Part shown: positions 35,622 to 46,172 of the stretch, in pieces
How the letters are laid out: every line of letters begins with the position of its first letter
How positions within the stretch are numbered: the stretch's first letter is position 1
NCBI GenBank assembly: GCA_029246415.1
Contig: JAQWNF010000011.1
Coordinates: 62,001 to 126,000, forward strand
Origin: Glaciecola sp.
GTDB lineage: Bacteria > Pseudomonadota > Gammaproteobacteria > Enterobacterales > Alteromonadaceae
Reading direction: 5' to 3'
Length of the DNA stretch: 64,000 nucleotides
Notes under the pieces: generated by a model
Told to the model about the DNA's origin: nothing
Database searches by the model: none
Seen by the model: the letters and a program-made list of their open reading frames with translations, nothing else
Made by a program: the position numbers and the translations under genes

Positions 35622-36281
35622 ATGGATTCAATTTATATCACTGCATTACTTATCGGTCTAGCCGGCGGCGTGCATTGCGTGGGTATGTGCGGCGGTATAG
35701 CCAGTAGTTTACTCTTTAGTGCCACACCGACTGTCAGCCGTTATCGTCTATTAACCGCCTACAACTTTGGTCGGATATCTAGCTATTCTATAGCAGGCGC
35801 ATTGGTCGGATATTCGGGTAATATGTTAACGCAACATACCTTTATCAGCCCTAAAATATTACTTATTTTTTCTAGTATTTTACTCTTATTATTAGGTTTC
35901 TATATTGGTGGTTTTACCCAATCACTCACTTGGTTAGAGCGTGTCGGCGGACGTTTTTTCAGATTAATAAAACCCGTGTCGGCTCGTTTTCTTCCTTTAA
36001 ATAATGCAATAAAAGCAATACCTTATGGGATGATTTGGGGATGGTTGCCATGTGGTCTAGTGTATTCTACTTTAGCGTGGGCAATGAGTTCAGGCAGTGC
36101 AACAAATGGTGCGTTGGTCATGCTTAGTTTTGGTGTCGGTACATTACCGGCGGTGTTTGCAACTAGCATGAGTGGACAGTATACGCATGATCTCTTTAGT
36201 CAGCCTTTAGCTCGCAAGTTCATCGCTATCATTCTAATTATTTCCGCAATAGCGTTGCTTAGTATGGCATTAATACACTAG
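35622..36281 (+). CDS. SafE/DsbD-like membrane protein in the cco maturation cluster
   Basis: 219 residues, about six helices. N-terminal HCVGMCGGIASSLLFS and mid-protein IWGWLPCGLVYSTLAW give two Cys in membrane helices, as in the DsbD_2/SafE-like family that follows ccoS in many gammaproteobacteria. These proteins probably help reductive copper or haem handling for the oxidase. It starts ten bases after ccoS. Confidence 0.85.
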   Translation: MDSIYITALLIGLAGGVHCVGMCGGIASSLLFSATPTVSRYRLLTAYNFGRISSYSIAGALVGYSGNMLTQHTFISPKILLIFSSILLLLLGFYIGGFTQSLTWLERVGGRFFRLIKPVSARFLPLNNAIKAIPYGMIWGWLPCGLVYSTLAWAMSSGSATNGALVMLSFGVGTLPAVFATSMSGQYTHDLFSQPLARKFIAIILIISAIALLSMALIH

Positions 36282-36347
36282 AATAAAATTCAATAAAAAT
36301 AATATGGCTTTTTCCTTTTCTTAAATCTTAACGGCGTGCACAACATT

Positions 36348-37085
36348 ATGAATAAAATGGACTTCTCAATTCACTGCCAGTCATGCAGTTTTTCACACTT
36401 ATGTTTACCAGTTAGCCTCGACGAAAACGAACTTCAAACTTTAGACGAAATCATCGAACGTAAAAAACCGTTACACAAACACGATGTTCTCGTCGAAGCT
36501 CAAACTAGATTTAAATCTCTGTATGCGGTGCGAAGTGGTTCTTTCAAATCCTATATCACGACCAGTGATGGTCAAGAACAGATTGTTGGGTTTCACTTAC
36601 CGGGCGATCTCATTGGTTTTGATGCCCTGAGTAGCAAACTTCACCAATCCAGTGCTACCGCGTTAGAAACCTCGATGGTCTGTGAAGTCCCCTATACTAC
36701 CCTTGAAGAAATGTCAGAGCGTTTTCCTAAGTTACGCAAGCAAATCATGACCTGTATGAGTGACGATATTAAACAAGGTCATGAACTGATGATGTTGCTG
36801 AACAAGCGTAAAGCCGAAGAACGGTTACTGTATTTTTTAGCCCAACTATCACAACGCTTTTCTGAGCGTGGATTTTCAGAAAAACAATTCAATTTGTCGA
36901 TGACACGGAATGAAATCGGTAATTATTTAGGGCTAACCGTTGAAACGATTTCTCGTTTATTGACGCGTTTTCAGAAAGAAAACTTGATCAGGGTCGACGG
37001 AAAATTGATTGAAATAATCGATTTTGAAACCATCTACAACCGCTCTCAAGGCTTGCACAACGATATATTGATCAAAATGGCATAG
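36348..37085 (+). CDS. fnr: Oxygen-responsive transcription regulator Fnr/EtrA
   Basis: 245 residues from ATG 36348; GTG 36336 is an equally possible start and neither has a clear ribosome site. Iron-sulfur ligands Cys10, Cys13, Cys19 (HCQSCSFSHLC) and Cys112 (TSMVCEVPY) are all present. A cAMP-like beta-roll, dimer helix, and C-terminal HTH with LGLTVETISRLLTRF, in which Glu and Ser-Arg read TTGAT half-sites. It activates low-oxygen genes; boxes before ccoN and uspE are likely targets. Confidence 0.95.
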   Translation: MNKMDFSIHCQSCSFSHLCLPVSLDENELQTLDEIIERKKPLHKHDVLVEAQTRFKSLYAVRSGSFKSYITTSDGQEQIVGFHLPGDLIGFDALSSKLHQSSATALETSMVCEVPYTTLEEMSERFPKLRKQIMTCMSDDIKQGHELMMLLNKRKAEERLLYFLAQLSQRFSERGFSEKQFNLSMTRNEIGNYLGLTVETISRLLTRFQKENLIRVDGKLIEIIDFETIYNRSQGLHNDILIKMA

Positions 37086-37110
37086 AATTTGTCTATTTGT
37101 AGATAACAAT

Positions 37111-37124
37111 ATGATCTTAATCAA
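37111..37124 (+). promoter_or_regulatory. FNR box upstream of uspE
   Basis: ATGAT-CTTA-ATCAA, one mismatch to TTGAT-N4-ATCAA. A TATAAA at 37146-37151 is placed so that the box centre falls near -41, the class II activation position. Confidence 0.7.
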
Positions 37125-37200
37125 CTGAATCGACTTTAGCAGTAGTATAAAACTGATTCACATTTTATAGTTCGGGTGAACATTAGCTCGGACTATAAAA

Positions 37201-38124
37201 ATGATTGATATAAACTCTGTATTAGTGGTGATTGAGCCCACGCAGAAAGAGCAACCTGCATTATTACGTGGTATTGACTTGGTTAATAAAACGGGTGCCA
37301 AACTGATGGTGTTAATGACCGTATACCATCCTACTTATGACTTAACTACCATGTTGTCCCCGCAAGAACGTGAGGAATTTAGAGCTGAATATATTGCCGA
37401 TCAATATCAAGCCTTATCTGATTTGGTTGATGCTTATGAATTACCGCGACGCACACTCACCGCTATTAACTGGCATAAACGTGAATACGAAAGTATCGTT
37501 GAGACAGCGGCCGACGAACAAGTCGATATCATTATTAAATCGACCAAATTGCATGATTCGGTTACAAGCCATGTTTTTTCATCAATTGACTGGCATTTAA
37601 TGCGTAAATCACCTATTCCGGTGCTGTTAGTAAAACACAATGAATGGCCCTCCTACGCCGATATTTTAGCGGCTGTAAATACTGGAGACGAAGATCGCAG
37701 TCATAATGATTTAAATGAAAAACTCACTTCCACGGCTGAAGATTTTGCGCGATTATTTTCGAGTAATGTCCATCTCGTTAATGCGTATCCTAGGATCCCC
37801 CTACCGATGGCTAAATCAACCCCTAGTTTCACATTTAAATCGCTTAACGGTGCAATTAAAAATCATCACAGAGAAGCATTAGACATGTTCGGTTTACGTC
37901 ACCATATTCGTGCAGATTATTTGTATGCCCAAGAAGGGTTACCGGAACAAGTTATTCCTTCCGTCGCGAGTAATATTCACGCCGATCTTTTAATCATCGG
38001 TAGTGGCAGCAAAACAGGCTTCACCAATTATCACTTGGGAAATACAGCTGAACACATTATGCATAAGATTAATTGTGATGTATTAACCATCAAACCTGAC
38101 GGTTTTATTTCACCTCGGCATTAA
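37201..38124 (+). CDS. uspE: Universal stress protein UspE
   Basis: 307 residues with two tandem Usp domains (about 4-145 and 155-300), the UspE layout. Domain ends carry [11 protein letters not shown] and the nucleotide-type loop [23 protein letters not shown]. Gene follows fnr, as in E. coli. Predicted FNR control fits anaerobic or stationary stress adaptation. Confidence 0.93.
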   Translation: MIDINSVLVVIEPTQKEQPALLRGIDLVNKTGAKLMVLMTVYHPTYDLTTMLSPQEREEFRAEYIADQYQALSDLVDAYELPRRTLTAINWHKREYESIVETAADEQVDIIIKSTKLHDSVTSHVFSSIDWHLMRKSPIPVLLVKHNEWPSYADILAAVNTGDEDRSHNDLNEKLTSTAEDFARLFSSNVHLVNAYPRIPLPMAKSTPSFTFKSLNGAIKNHHREALDMFGLRHHIRADYLYAQEGLPEQVIPSVASNIHADLLIIGSGSKTGFTNYHLGNTAEHIMHKINCDVLTIKPDGFISPRH

Positions 38125-38164
38125 TCAGTTTATAATTGCGTCAAAGACATTACTAGGCGCAATT

Positions 38165-39061
38165 ATGGTCAATACAAAGCTGCAAAATAAACTTCGTAAA
38201 CTAACTGCTCAAGCGGTCACTCGATACGCCATGATTGAAGATGGAGATCGCGTCATGGTATGTTTGTCTGGCGGCAAAGATTCTTATACGATGTTAGATA
38301 ATTTACTTTATTTACAAAAAGTTGCGCCGATTTCTTTTGAAGTATTTGCGGTTAACCTTGACCAAAAACAACCTGGCTTTCCAGCTCATATTCTCCCTGA
38401 ATATTTGACCACATTAGGAATAGAGCACTATATTGTTAATGAAGATACATACAGTATAGTAAAAGAAAAAACCCCAGAAGGTAAAACTACCTGCGCACTC
38501 TGTTCGCGCTTACGACGTGCAATCTTATACAAAACAGCAAAACAACACAAAGCCACCAAAATAGCCTTAGGTCATCATCGTGATGACATGTTGGAAACCT
38601 TATTATTAAATATGTTTCATGGTGGTAAACTCAAATCGATGCCCCCTAAATTGGTATCTGACAATGGCGAACAAATTGTTATTCGTCCATTAGCATTTTG
38701 TGCCGAGTCTGACATTGCCCAGTACAGCGAATCAGTCGGATACCCGATCATTCCTTGCAATCTGTGTGGCTCCCAAGAAAATTTACAGCGCAAACAAATC
38801 AAGTTAATGCTTCAAGATTGGCATGAACGCTTCCCTACCCGTATAGCTTCAATGGCAACATCACTGCAACAAGTGGTGCCATCGCATTTAGCCGATGATT
38901 CGTTATATGATTTCACGGGGATCACTACAACCGGAGAGCCAGTGATCGATGGTGATATTGGTTTTGATGAACCACAATTAGAAAATTCAGCTATTATTGA
39001 ACTACACACGACAAACAACAGTGTCGATAACTCTAAAATTGAGATCCTAGAAATAAAATAA
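38165..39061 (+). CDS. ttcA: tRNA 2-thiocytidine(32) synthetase TtcA
   Basis: 298 residues. PP-loop SGGKDSYTM (about 35-43) binds ATP; the iron-sulfur Cys pairs are CALC (about 114-117) and CNLC (about 205-208). Catalyses s2C32 formation in tRNA. Order fnr-uspE-ttcA is conserved in gammaproteobacteria. The C-terminal 40 residues extend beyond the usual catalytic core. Confidence 0.94.
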   Translation: MVNTKLQNKLRKLTAQAVTRYAMIEDGDRVMVCLSGGKDSYTMLDNLLYLQKVAPISFEVFAVNLDQKQPGFPAHILPEYLTTLGIEHYIVNEDTYSIVKEKTPEGKTTCALCSRLRRAILYKTAKQHKATKIALGHHRDDMLETLLLNMFHGGKLKSMPPKLVSDNGEQIVIRPLAFCAESDIAQYSESVGYPIIPCNLCGSQENLQRKQIKLMLQDWHERFPTRIASMATSLQQVVPSHLADDSLYDFTGITTTGEPVIDGDIGFDEPQLENSAIIELHTTNNSVDNSKIEILEIK

Positions 39062-39076
39062 AAACATAAGGTCACT

Positions 39077-39979
39077 ATGAAGATTGGATTAGCATTAGGT
39101 GCTGGCGCAGCCCGAGGATGGACTCATCTTGGGATCATTGATGCATTAGAAGCACTTGGAATAAAAATAGATATAGTTACCGGCTGTTCAATTGGTGCTT
39201 ATGTCGGCGCAGCATATGCTTCTGGTAATTTAAACAAGCTAAAAGAATGGGCATTTGATCTGAGCGATTGGCAAGTATTGAGATTACTTGGTGTCGGTAT
39301 CAGTCGAGGTGGTTTAGCCAGTGGCGAACAGGTATTTAAATTACTTGCTGATGAGTTTTCAGCGGCTAACTTTAGCGAAATGCAAAAACCTTTCGCCCTA
39401 ACCGCTACCGATTTATATTCAGGTCGAGAAGTTGTATTTAAGGATGGCGAAGTCGTTGAAGCCGTTCGTGCATCTTGTGCAATACCAGCTTTGTTTCCCC
39501 CTGTTAAATTTAACGGTCGATGGCTCGTTGATGGCGCTGTGGTTAACCCTGTTCCCGTTAATTTATGTCGTCGTTTAGGCGCTGATTTTGTTATTGCCGT
39601 TAATTTGAGTGCTGATTTTAGACCCGAAATGCTGGATAAAAATACTCAAGCACATGTCAAAGCGCAACAAAAGACAGATGAAACATTAGCCAAGACACAA
39701 AGCTTTTTGCGCAGTTGGTTTTCACCTGAGCCAAAGGATGATACACCTACTCCACCGGGTATCATGAGTGTTATGAGTAATAGCCTTGATATCATGCAAG
39801 CTCGAGTGACACGCTCACGACTAGCTGGTGACCCTCCTGATATTTTAATCGAACCCCATCTACGAGATGTCGGTTTACTTGAGTTTGAAAAAGCCCAAGA
39901 ACTTTATGCAGCAGGCAAAGAAGCAGTAGATCGATTAGAAAAACAAATCCTATATCAACTTAATTATTTAGATGTATAA
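39077..39979 (+). CDS. rssA: Patatin-like phospholipase (RssA-like)
   Basis: 300 residues. Oxyanion loop GAGAARGWTHLG, nucleophile Ser in GCSIGAYVGAAYA and catalytic Asp in VDGAVVNPVPV form the patatin Ser-Asp dyad. Good AAGG site. Length and motif spacing match RssA. Physiological substrate unknown. Convergent with the DUF2987-like gene. Confidence 0.87.
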   Translation: MKIGLALGAGAARGWTHLGIIDALEALGIKIDIVTGCSIGAYVGAAYASGNLNKLKEWAFDLSDWQVLRLLGVGISRGGLASGEQVFKLLADEFSAANFSEMQKPFALTATDLYSGREVVFKDGEVVEAVRASCAIPALFPPVKFNGRWLVDGAVVNPVPVNLCRRLGADFVIAVNLSADFRPEMLDKNTQAHVKAQQKTDETLAKTQSFLRSWFSPEPKDDTPTPPGIMSVMSNSLDIMQARVTRSRLAGDPPDILIEPHLRDVGLLEFEKAQELYAAGKEAVDRLEKQILYQLNYLDV

Positions 39980-40026
39980 GTATTATGGTGATAACCATTT
40001 GCTGATTTTCGAACGCAAATAACAAG

Positions 40027-40050
40027 TTGCGGTTAGTTAATTAACCGCAA
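40027..40050. terminator. Hairpin between convergent genes
   Basis: Perfect nine-base stem TTGCGGTTA/TAACCGCAA with a six-base loop between two converging genes. T tracts are poor on both sides, but position suggests a shared bidirectional terminator. Confidence 0.6.
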
Positions 40051-40060
40051 CCAATTTTCC

Positions 40061-40717
40061 TTACTTAGATTCAGTTAGAGCAGTAATTCTGAGAGGGTCA
40101 GTTGGTAAATTTACTGTCTTCAATGCACTGATTTGAGCCTTAGATAAACGTAAGATACCTTGAACAACCTGCAGATTATTACCTAAGTCTGCATTCAGAC
40201 TATCATCTGCAAAACGCAATTGTAGCCCACTGACTTGTGGCATTAAAAATGACATAAAGCCGCCCATCTCATCAAAAAACGCCATATATTGACCGAGGAT
40301 AAAACTCAGATCGGCTTGTGTATACTCGGTTTTAATGTATTCGGGTAGCGTTTCAATTTGCACATTAATGTCGCAATGATTAGCTTGTTCACGTAATGCT
40401 AACCTGATTTTTGCATCCGCTAAACGAAGGGCTTTTTCTGTTGGGATACTAAAACGCTGTTCATCAGAAACAGTCAATGGGATATCTTGTTTTTGGGTAT
40501 GTATATAAGCACTTTCAATATGACATAACGCATTATCAGCATGGATATTAGTAAAGCCAAACGCAAACCTTAGGGCAGTAATATCATCACCAGATAACTT
40601 ACGCGTATGGCTATAAAAAGTCTTATATTCGACTTCTAACATTTCTTCTGTAGACGTTGCGCTTGCAGGGTTTGATAAGCTTAATGCAATGCCAAGTAAC
40701 AATATGGGTAATTTCAC
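40061..40717 (-). CDS. Exported protein, probably DUF2987 family
   Basis: 218 residues starting at GTG 40717 with a signal peptide ending NPASA. The mature part begins EEMLEVEYKTFYSHTRKLS and contains two conserved Cys. It resembles the DUF2987 proteins common in Shewanella and Alteromonas, from memory. Function unknown. It ends the minus-strand set begun by the YciC-like gene and the Bax-like gene. Confidence 0.7.
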   Translation of the reverse strand: MKLPILLLGIALSLSNPASATSTEEMLEVEYKTFYSHTRKLSGDDITALRFAFGFTNIHADNALCHIESAYIHTQKQDIPLTVSDEQRFSIPTEKALRLADAKIRLALREQANHCDINVQIETLPEYIKTEYTQADLSFILGQYMAFFDEMGGFMSFLMPQVSGLQLRFADDSLNADLGNNLQVVQGILRLSKAQISALKTVNLPTDPLRITALTESK

Positions 40718-40726
40718 TATTTCTCT

Positions 40727-41713
40727 CTATTTTTCTGTGTTTTCTGAATCGTGTAAAAAAGGTTTGTTTACCCGCAACATGGCTTGTAATTCATCAATGT
40801 ATTCGTCACCGCGCTCGGAATAAGCACCTAACGTATGCGTTAATGCCATGGCTCGCTCATAAGAGCCCTCTTGCATGTTGGGATCATCAAACAGTTCAGC
40901 ACGAGTGTAACGTAATTCACGGTAAGCCCGGTTACGATTGAGATTACGGATATATTGATACATCCCTTCGGCTGGTGAACTGAATTTTGCGACTTCATGC
41001 GTCGCACCATCATTACGACGACTAGGCACGAAGCCACAGCCTTTAGTGTAACACCATAAACCAAAGTAGTTATAGCCTTGAGTAGCAAAACGCGAAGTGC
41101 CCCACCCTGATTCGTTGGCTGTTTGCACCTGAACTAACTCAACCGGTACTGTGTGAACTCTAAGTAACAAACGCGCTATCACAGCGCCAGTATTCTGTTC
41201 TTTGATACGGTATTCATCAAGTAAAAATACTATTTTTTCTTGTTCAGCGTCACTCAGATGTTCATTGATATATACGTCAATCGGCAATTCAAGATTACCC
41301 GACTCGATAGCTTGCGCTTCTAACGCTAAAATAAATGCACGTTTTTGTAGTAAAATAGCGTTGTTTTGTTCTGCGAAATGTCGAATAAAATCAAAATAAA
41401 CCGTTTTCTTTTCTTTTACATCAGTAAAACTAGCAAAATCAGGAATTGGATAATCATCAGTAATAATATCGTCTGATGCCGCACCATGAGGCATCGCAAA
41501 GAGCTCTAAAGAACGTGTTAATGTTTTTTTTTCAACAGAGACAATGGAATCAACTTTGCGTTGTTTACTCACAGTTGTATCCGTTGATATCCAAAATGGA
41601 TAGATAACGGCCCATGCTATGACGCAGCCAAAACCTAAATATACAATGCTTCTAAGCATCGAAAGTGGTGTCGTCTTTTCTTGATTCGTGTGTTTCGATG
41701 ATGTCGTTTTCAA
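40727..41713 (-). CDS. bax: Bax-like peptidoglycan N-acetylglucosaminidase
   Basis: 328 residues. An N-terminal anchor (about 18-40) leads to the glucosaminidase domain, with catalytic Glu in ANESGWGTSRFA and YNYFGLWCYTKGCGFVP, where two Cys are close. C-terminal NLNRNRAYRELR and GAYSERGDEYIDEL are typical of Bax. TTG 41713 is used since AGGA precedes it; an ATG at 41659 is the other choice. Overlaps the upstream membrane-protein gene by 62 bases. Confidence 0.87.
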   Translation of the reverse strand: MKTTSSKHTNQEKTTPLSMLRSIVYLGFGCVIAWAVIYPFWISTDTTVSKQRKVDSIVSVEKKTLTRSLELFAMPHGAASDDIITDDYPIPDFASFTDVKEKKTVYFDFIRHFAEQNNAILLQKRAFILALEAQAIESGNLELPIDVYINEHLSDAEQEKIVFLLDEYRIKEQNTGAVIARLLLRVHTVPVELVQVQTANESGWGTSRFATQGYNYFGLWCYTKGCGFVPSRRNDGATHEVAKFSSPAEGMYQYIRNLNRNRAYRELRYTRAELFDDPNMQEGSYERAMALTHTLGAYSERGDEYIDELQAMLRVNKPFLHDSENTEK

Positions 41714-42386
41714 TTTGGTATCCTACTAAATCTGCGTAAATTTTTCCTTTTAACGTCAACATAAAAGGCACGGTATAGAAGAATAATAGTCCATAGGTTA
41801 ATGCCGATGCGATAATTAACAACAAAATAATGCCATGAATAAATACAAAAGAACTTAAATACTTACTCGTTAATTTAAATGATAGTTTGATTGCTTGAAA
41901 CGGTGAAGCCCCTTTATCGACCATCAATGGAAGTACTAAAGACGTTACCACCCACAAATATAGACCTGGAATGATAAATAGTTGAAAGCCGACACTGATC
42001 CACAAGGATATAAAAATAGACACCATGCCTAATAAAAATATTCGAGGGAAATATGCCAACATATCCAGTGGTTTAATTGGTTTGCCTACCGCTGAGCGGA
42101 TCCCCATCACTAAAAAAGCCGTAATAATCGGGGCCATAAAAAACATCATGAGCATTTCTAATTGCAAGGCAGTCGAACGTTCAATCTCAAGTGGATTAGC
42201 AATACCAAAAACGGATAACAATATCATGGCAAACACAACCACAGCAGCAAATGTTAAAAACATTGCACCTATAAATGGAAATATTTGGATTTTGGTTTGC
42301 TGATGCGAATAACGTAATAAGGATTTAATATTAAATACATATTGACCATTTAACGCAGCTTCTACTTGGCTATAAGATGACGACAT
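41652..42386 (-). CDS. Polytopic inner membrane protein, YciC-like
   Basis: 244 residues with about six hydrophobic segments (near 38-60, 75-95, 105-150, 185-225). Loop LVDKGASPFQAIKLSFKLT-type (as LMVDKGASPFQAIKLSFKL) recalls membrane proteins of the UPF0259/DUF975 kind, in which an amphipathic helix follows a pair of TMs. I do not recognise the family with certainty. Overlap with the Bax-like gene suggests co-expression. Confidence 0.65.
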   Translation of the reverse strand: MSSSYSQVEAALNGQYVFNIKSLLRYSHQQTKIQIFPFIGAMFLTFAAVVVFAMILLSVFGIANPLEIERSTALQLEMLMMFFMAPIITAFLVMGIRSAVGKPIKPLDMLAYFPRIFLLGMVSIFISLWISVGFQLFIIPGLYLWVVTSLVLPLMVDKGASPFQAIKLSFKLTSKYLSSFVFIHGIILLLIIASALTYGLLFFYTVPFMLTLKGKIYADLVGYQIENDIIETHESRKDDTTFDA

Positions 42387-42403
42387 AAGACTCTTTATAC
42401 TAA

Positions 42404-43072
42404 TTAAAACAAAACTAAACTGATAGCTAATACTATCAATACCACACCCATCAATCTATCAATAACGTGCCTATATCGCTGTAAATATTGATCAATATGT
42501 GAATTTGAGAGTAACACACTTAGACTGATAAACCATATTCCTGTTGCAACAGCCAGATACACTCCGTATCCCCAACGCACAGAATCACTAGTTGACGGCG
42601 CGACGACTACACTAAACAATGATAAAAAGAACAAGGTTGCCTTGGGATTTAGCCCGTTAGTCACAAAACCAAGCCGAAACGCCTGCCAGTTACTCTGAGG
42701 CTTTGGTTGTTGAGTACTAGCAGGTTGTTTAGTAATAGTAGAACCACTAAGGCCATCATCATGAGCCATTTGTTCAGTCGGTTGACTGCGCATAGCCAAC
42801 ACGCCAATATAAAATAAATACCCTGCCGCCGCATACAGCATAATGTTGTACAACATAGGTGTATTTTTAATCAGTAAGCTCAAGCCCAATATTGAATACA
42901 CTACATGTAACATGATCCCCAAACCAATCCCAATACTACTATAAATAGCAGCGCGTCGACCTTGGTTGATGACTTGTTTTAAGACAATAGCAAAATCAGG
43001 CCCAGGACTCGCCACAGCAATAAGATGAACACCAGCAATAGTGATAAATTCAAGCCAGATAGAGTCAGACAT
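42404..43072 (-). CDS. LysE/RhtB family exporter
   Basis: 222 residues with six helices. Start chosen at ATG 43072 (MSDSIWLEFITIAG), the usual family start; the stop of the RND gene lies just downstream, giving an eight-base overlap. Family motif ASPGPDFAIVLKQVINQGRR and GLGIMLHVVYSILG early; NPKATLFFLSLF in the second half. Exports amino acids or analogues. Confidence 0.87.
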   Translation of the reverse strand: MSDSIWLEFITIAGVHLIAVASPGPDFAIVLKQVINQGRRAAIYSSIGIGLGIMLHVVYSILGLSLLIKNTPMLYNIMLYAAAGYLFYIGVLAMRSQPTEQMAHDDGLSGSTITKQPASTQQPKPQSNWQAFRLGFVTNGLNPKATLFFLSLFSVVVAPSTSDSVRWGYGVYLAVATGIWFISLSVLLSNSHIDQYLQRYRHVIDRLMGVVLIVLAISLVLF

Positions 43073-46000
43073 CGACAGCACTGTTATTTTGATTGGGTTC
43101 AGGTTCATGATTAGAGGCTAAAACTAAATATACATTCGGTAATACCACTAAAGTAAAAAATGTACCTAAAATCATGCCTGCAACTAAAATAATGCCTATA
43201 CTATTTCTCGCTTCAGCCCCTGCACCAGTGACTAAGACTAACGGAAAATGTCCAAGTACAGTGGCGGCCGTTGTCATTAATACAGGGCGTAATCGAGTTT
43301 GTGCGGCTTGTTCGATGGCAGATAATTTGGACAAGCCTTCTTTCTGCATTTGATTAGCAAATTCAACAATCAAAATACCATTTTTTGCGACTAATCCTAC
43401 CAAGGTGATAAAGCCGACTTGAGAATAGATATTAATCGTAGTGAAGTCTAAAAACGCAAACATCAATGCACCAGACAAAGCTAAAGGCACAGAGCCAAGT
43501 AACACTACTAACGGGTCTCGAAACGAATTAAACTGTACTGCAAGTAACAGATATACAAAGACTAAGGCAACTAACAACACCCCTTCCAATGAATTTCCTT
43601 CGCGGCGGATCTCGCGAGACTCACCAGCATAATCCACCGTATAATCAAGCGGTAATATGTCTTTTGCTGCTTGCTCCATCACTTGTAACGCTTGTTCTTT
43701 GGTTGTCCCTGGGATCACACCACCGAATAAACGAAAGGCATTTTTTTGTTGAAACTTAGATAATACTCGAGGCCCTACTTCAGTTGTCAACTGCGCAATA
43801 CTGCTAACTAAAATCAAATCATTTGCAGGTGTACGTATATGTAAGGATAAAATATCATCAGGTGTTAGGCGGCCGTTTTGCTCCAGCATAGGGATAACAC
43901 GATAGGCTTTGCCTAACTGGTCAAAACGATTGATATAATTACCAGACAAAAGGATATTTAATTGTGACGTCACCGATTGTAAACTCATGCCAAGATCGGC
44001 AATTTTATCGCGATCAAGTAAAAACCTAACTTGTGGTAAATCAATTTTTAAATCTGTGTCTGCAAATAAAAATTTTCCAGATTGATTAATTTGCTGCAAC
44101 ATTGATTGCGCATAACGTTGCATATCAGCGTATGGGTCAGTGCTCATCACTACCATTTCCACATCAAAATTACCCGCTGTAGGCAATGCTGAATCAAGTA
44201 CTGGAAACGCTTTTACCCCAGGTACACCCGAGAGCATTCCAAAAGCCTGCCAATATAAATCTTGTACACCTTGCTCTCGCTCTTCTGGTGGCACAAAATC
44301 CATACCACCAAATGTCGCGCCCGGATTGACAATTTGCCAAATGAACTTAGACCCATCAAGTAAACTCATGGTATCCACAACATCATCCATATTAGTCATG
44401 CTATAGGCTAAAGAAGCTTCTGGTGCAGATTCGACAATCACTGTTATGCCTGATTGGTCTTCTGTCGGTGCTAACTCTTTTAATGAAAACAAATAAAAAG
44501 GAACACTGAGTAAAGATAAAAACACCGCAACAAACAAAATCTGATTGCGCCATAATACAGAGCGCTGTAAAAAATGACCGTACATGGATTGGAGCTTGGC
44601 AAAAATTGCATTGACCTTGAGAGTGAATTTTCCTTCTTTGCCTCCTTCTGCATTAGCATATGCTGACATGATCGGGGATAGTGTGATTGCCACAAAGCCT
44701 GAAATCAATACGGCGATAGCCAAGGTAAATGCGAACTCTTTAAAAAGCGCACCAGATAAGCCAGTTAACAAACCAATTGGCGCATACACCGCAGCCAGTG
44801 TAATCGTCATACTTAATATAGGTGTAAGTAGCTGACGAGAGCTGAACAATGCGGCATCAATGCGAGACATTCCTTTGCGCATATGCCGGGCGACATTTTC
44901 TACAACAACAATCGCATCATCGACCACTAAGCCGACGGATAAGACGACGGCTAACACGGTAAGTAGATTTAAACTAAATCCCATTAGTGTCATTGCCGCA
45001 ATCGCACCCAAAATAGAAATCGGGATGGTAATTAACGGAACGAGCGCGGTGCGTATCGATCCCATCATAATAATAACGACCAAGCCCACTAACAAAATAG
45101 TTTCAGCTAAGGTAATAAATATCTCTAACAACGCAGAACGCATATAGATAGTGCCATCATAGCCGTCAGTAATACTCATACCTTGTGGTAGCGTTGGATT
45201 GATTTGCGCTAGTTTGTCATAAAGACGATCGCCTATCTCAATTTCATTGGCACCTGGTAAAGGCCAAACAGAAATATATAACACGGTCTCTTTATCAAAA
45301 CGTGCACTGGTCTCCCCTTCTGTTTCTCCTAGTTCCACTCGCGCAAAGTCACTGATCCTAAGTACCGAACTCCCGACTTTACGCACTATCAATGATTCAA
45401 AATCAGCCACAGTTTGTAATGCGGTATCAGCCATTAAACTGATCCGCTGCATATTATTTTCACTGCGACCTATGGTGGCAACTAAATTATTTGCTCGAAG
45501 CGCACTTGCAACATCATTGGCGGAAACATTTAATGCGTTCATTTTGTTATTATCTAACCAGATACGCATAGCAGGAATACGCCCACCTTCGAGGTTAACC
45601 CGCTGCACACCGGGTATGGTCGATAAATTAGGTACGACACGACGAGATAAATAATCAGATGCATCTGAGCGGGATATGTTTGCGTTTTCTTCATCAAACA
45701 ACACGGTGAGATAAAATACAGCAAAAGGTCGATCAGCCCGAACAACTTGGATTGCAGGATCTTCTGCGCCTTGGGGCAATTCAAAGCGAATTTGGTCCAA
45801 ACGTGAAGATAATTCGGCTAACGCTTTAGCGCTATCCACGTTGAGGTTTAACCATACAGTGACACGTGATAATCCTGGTGTAGTCGCTGAATCAATATAG
45901 TCAATTCCAGGTACAGAAGCTGCGGCTTTTTCAATTGGATCGGTTACAAAGCCCTGTACAATTTCAGCTGAAGCACCGATATAAGGGGTGGTAATCTCAA

Positions 46001-46172
46001 TTGAAGCACTGTCTAATTTAGGAAATTGAAGAATAGGTAAATCCGATGCTGCACGCACTCCAATAAGGACAATTGCTAATGATAAAACAATTGCTAATAC
46101 CGGTTTGGTAGAAAATACATCAAGCCAACTCGGTTTACTAAATGCCCTAATTTCTTTGTCTGTATCAGCCAT
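43065..46172 (-). CDS. RND efflux pump inner membrane subunit
   Basis: 1035 residues, 12 helices with two large periplasmic loops. TM4 shows the proton-relay pair in VGLVVDDAIVVVENVARH. Others: VTRVTVWLNLNVDSA-type porter loop, and GLVAKNGILIVEFANQ in TM11. It overlaps the adaptor stop by one base. It belongs to the HAE-1 group, nearer MexK/VexH-like members than AcrB. Substrate range unknown. Confidence 0.93.
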   Translation of the reverse strand: MADTDKEIRAFSKPSWLDVFSTKPVLAIVLSLAIVLIGVRAASDLPILQFPKLDSASIEITTPYIGASAEIVQGFVTDPIEKAAASVPGIDYIDSATTPGLSRVTVWLNLNVDSAKALAELSSRLDQIRFELPQGAEDPAIQVVRADRPFAVFYLTVLFDEENANISRSDASDYLSRRVVPNLSTIPGVQRVNLEGGRIPAMRIWLDNNKMNALNVSANDVASALRANNLVATIGRSENNMQRISLMADTALQTVADFESLIVRKVGSSVLRISDFARVELGETEGETSARFDKETVLYISVWPLPGANEIEIGDRLYDKLAQINPTLPQGMSITDGYDGTIYMRSALLEIFITLAETILLVGLVVIIMMGSIRTALVPLITIPISILGAIAAMTLMGFSLNLLTVLAVVLSVGLVVDDAIVVVENVARHMRKGMSRIDAALFSSRQLLTPILSMTITLAAVYAPIGLLTGLSGALFKEFAFTLAIAVLISGFVAITLSPIMSAYANAEGGKEGKFTLKVNAIFAKLQSMYGHFLQRSVLWRNQILFVAVFLSLLSVPFYLFSLKELAPTEDQSGITVIVESAPEASLAYSMTNMDDVVDTMSLLDGSKFIWQIVNPGATFGGMDFVPPEEREQGVQDLYWQAFGMLSGVPGVKAFPVLDSALPTAGNFDVEMVVMSTDPYADMQRYAQSMLQQINQSGKFLFADTDLKIDLPQVRFLLDRDKIADLGMSLQSVTSQLNILLSGNYINRFDQLGKAYRVIPMLEQNGRLTPDDILSLHIRTPANDLILVSSIAQLTTEVGPRVLSKFQQKNAFRLFGGVIPGTTKEQALQVMEQAAKDILPLDYTVDYAGESREIRREGNSLEGVLLVALVFVYLLLAVQFNSFRDPLVVLLGSVPLALSGALMFAFLDFTTINIYSQVGFITLVGLVAKNGILIVEFANQMQKEGLSKLSAIEQAAQTRLRPVLMTTAATVLGHFPLVLVTGAGAEARNSIGIILVAGMILGTFFTLVVLPNVYLVLASNHEPEPNQNNSAVDV

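Noticed and set aside
45247-45654. 135-codon frame antisense to the RND pump
   Set aside because: Complement of conserved RND coding sequence; no independent support.
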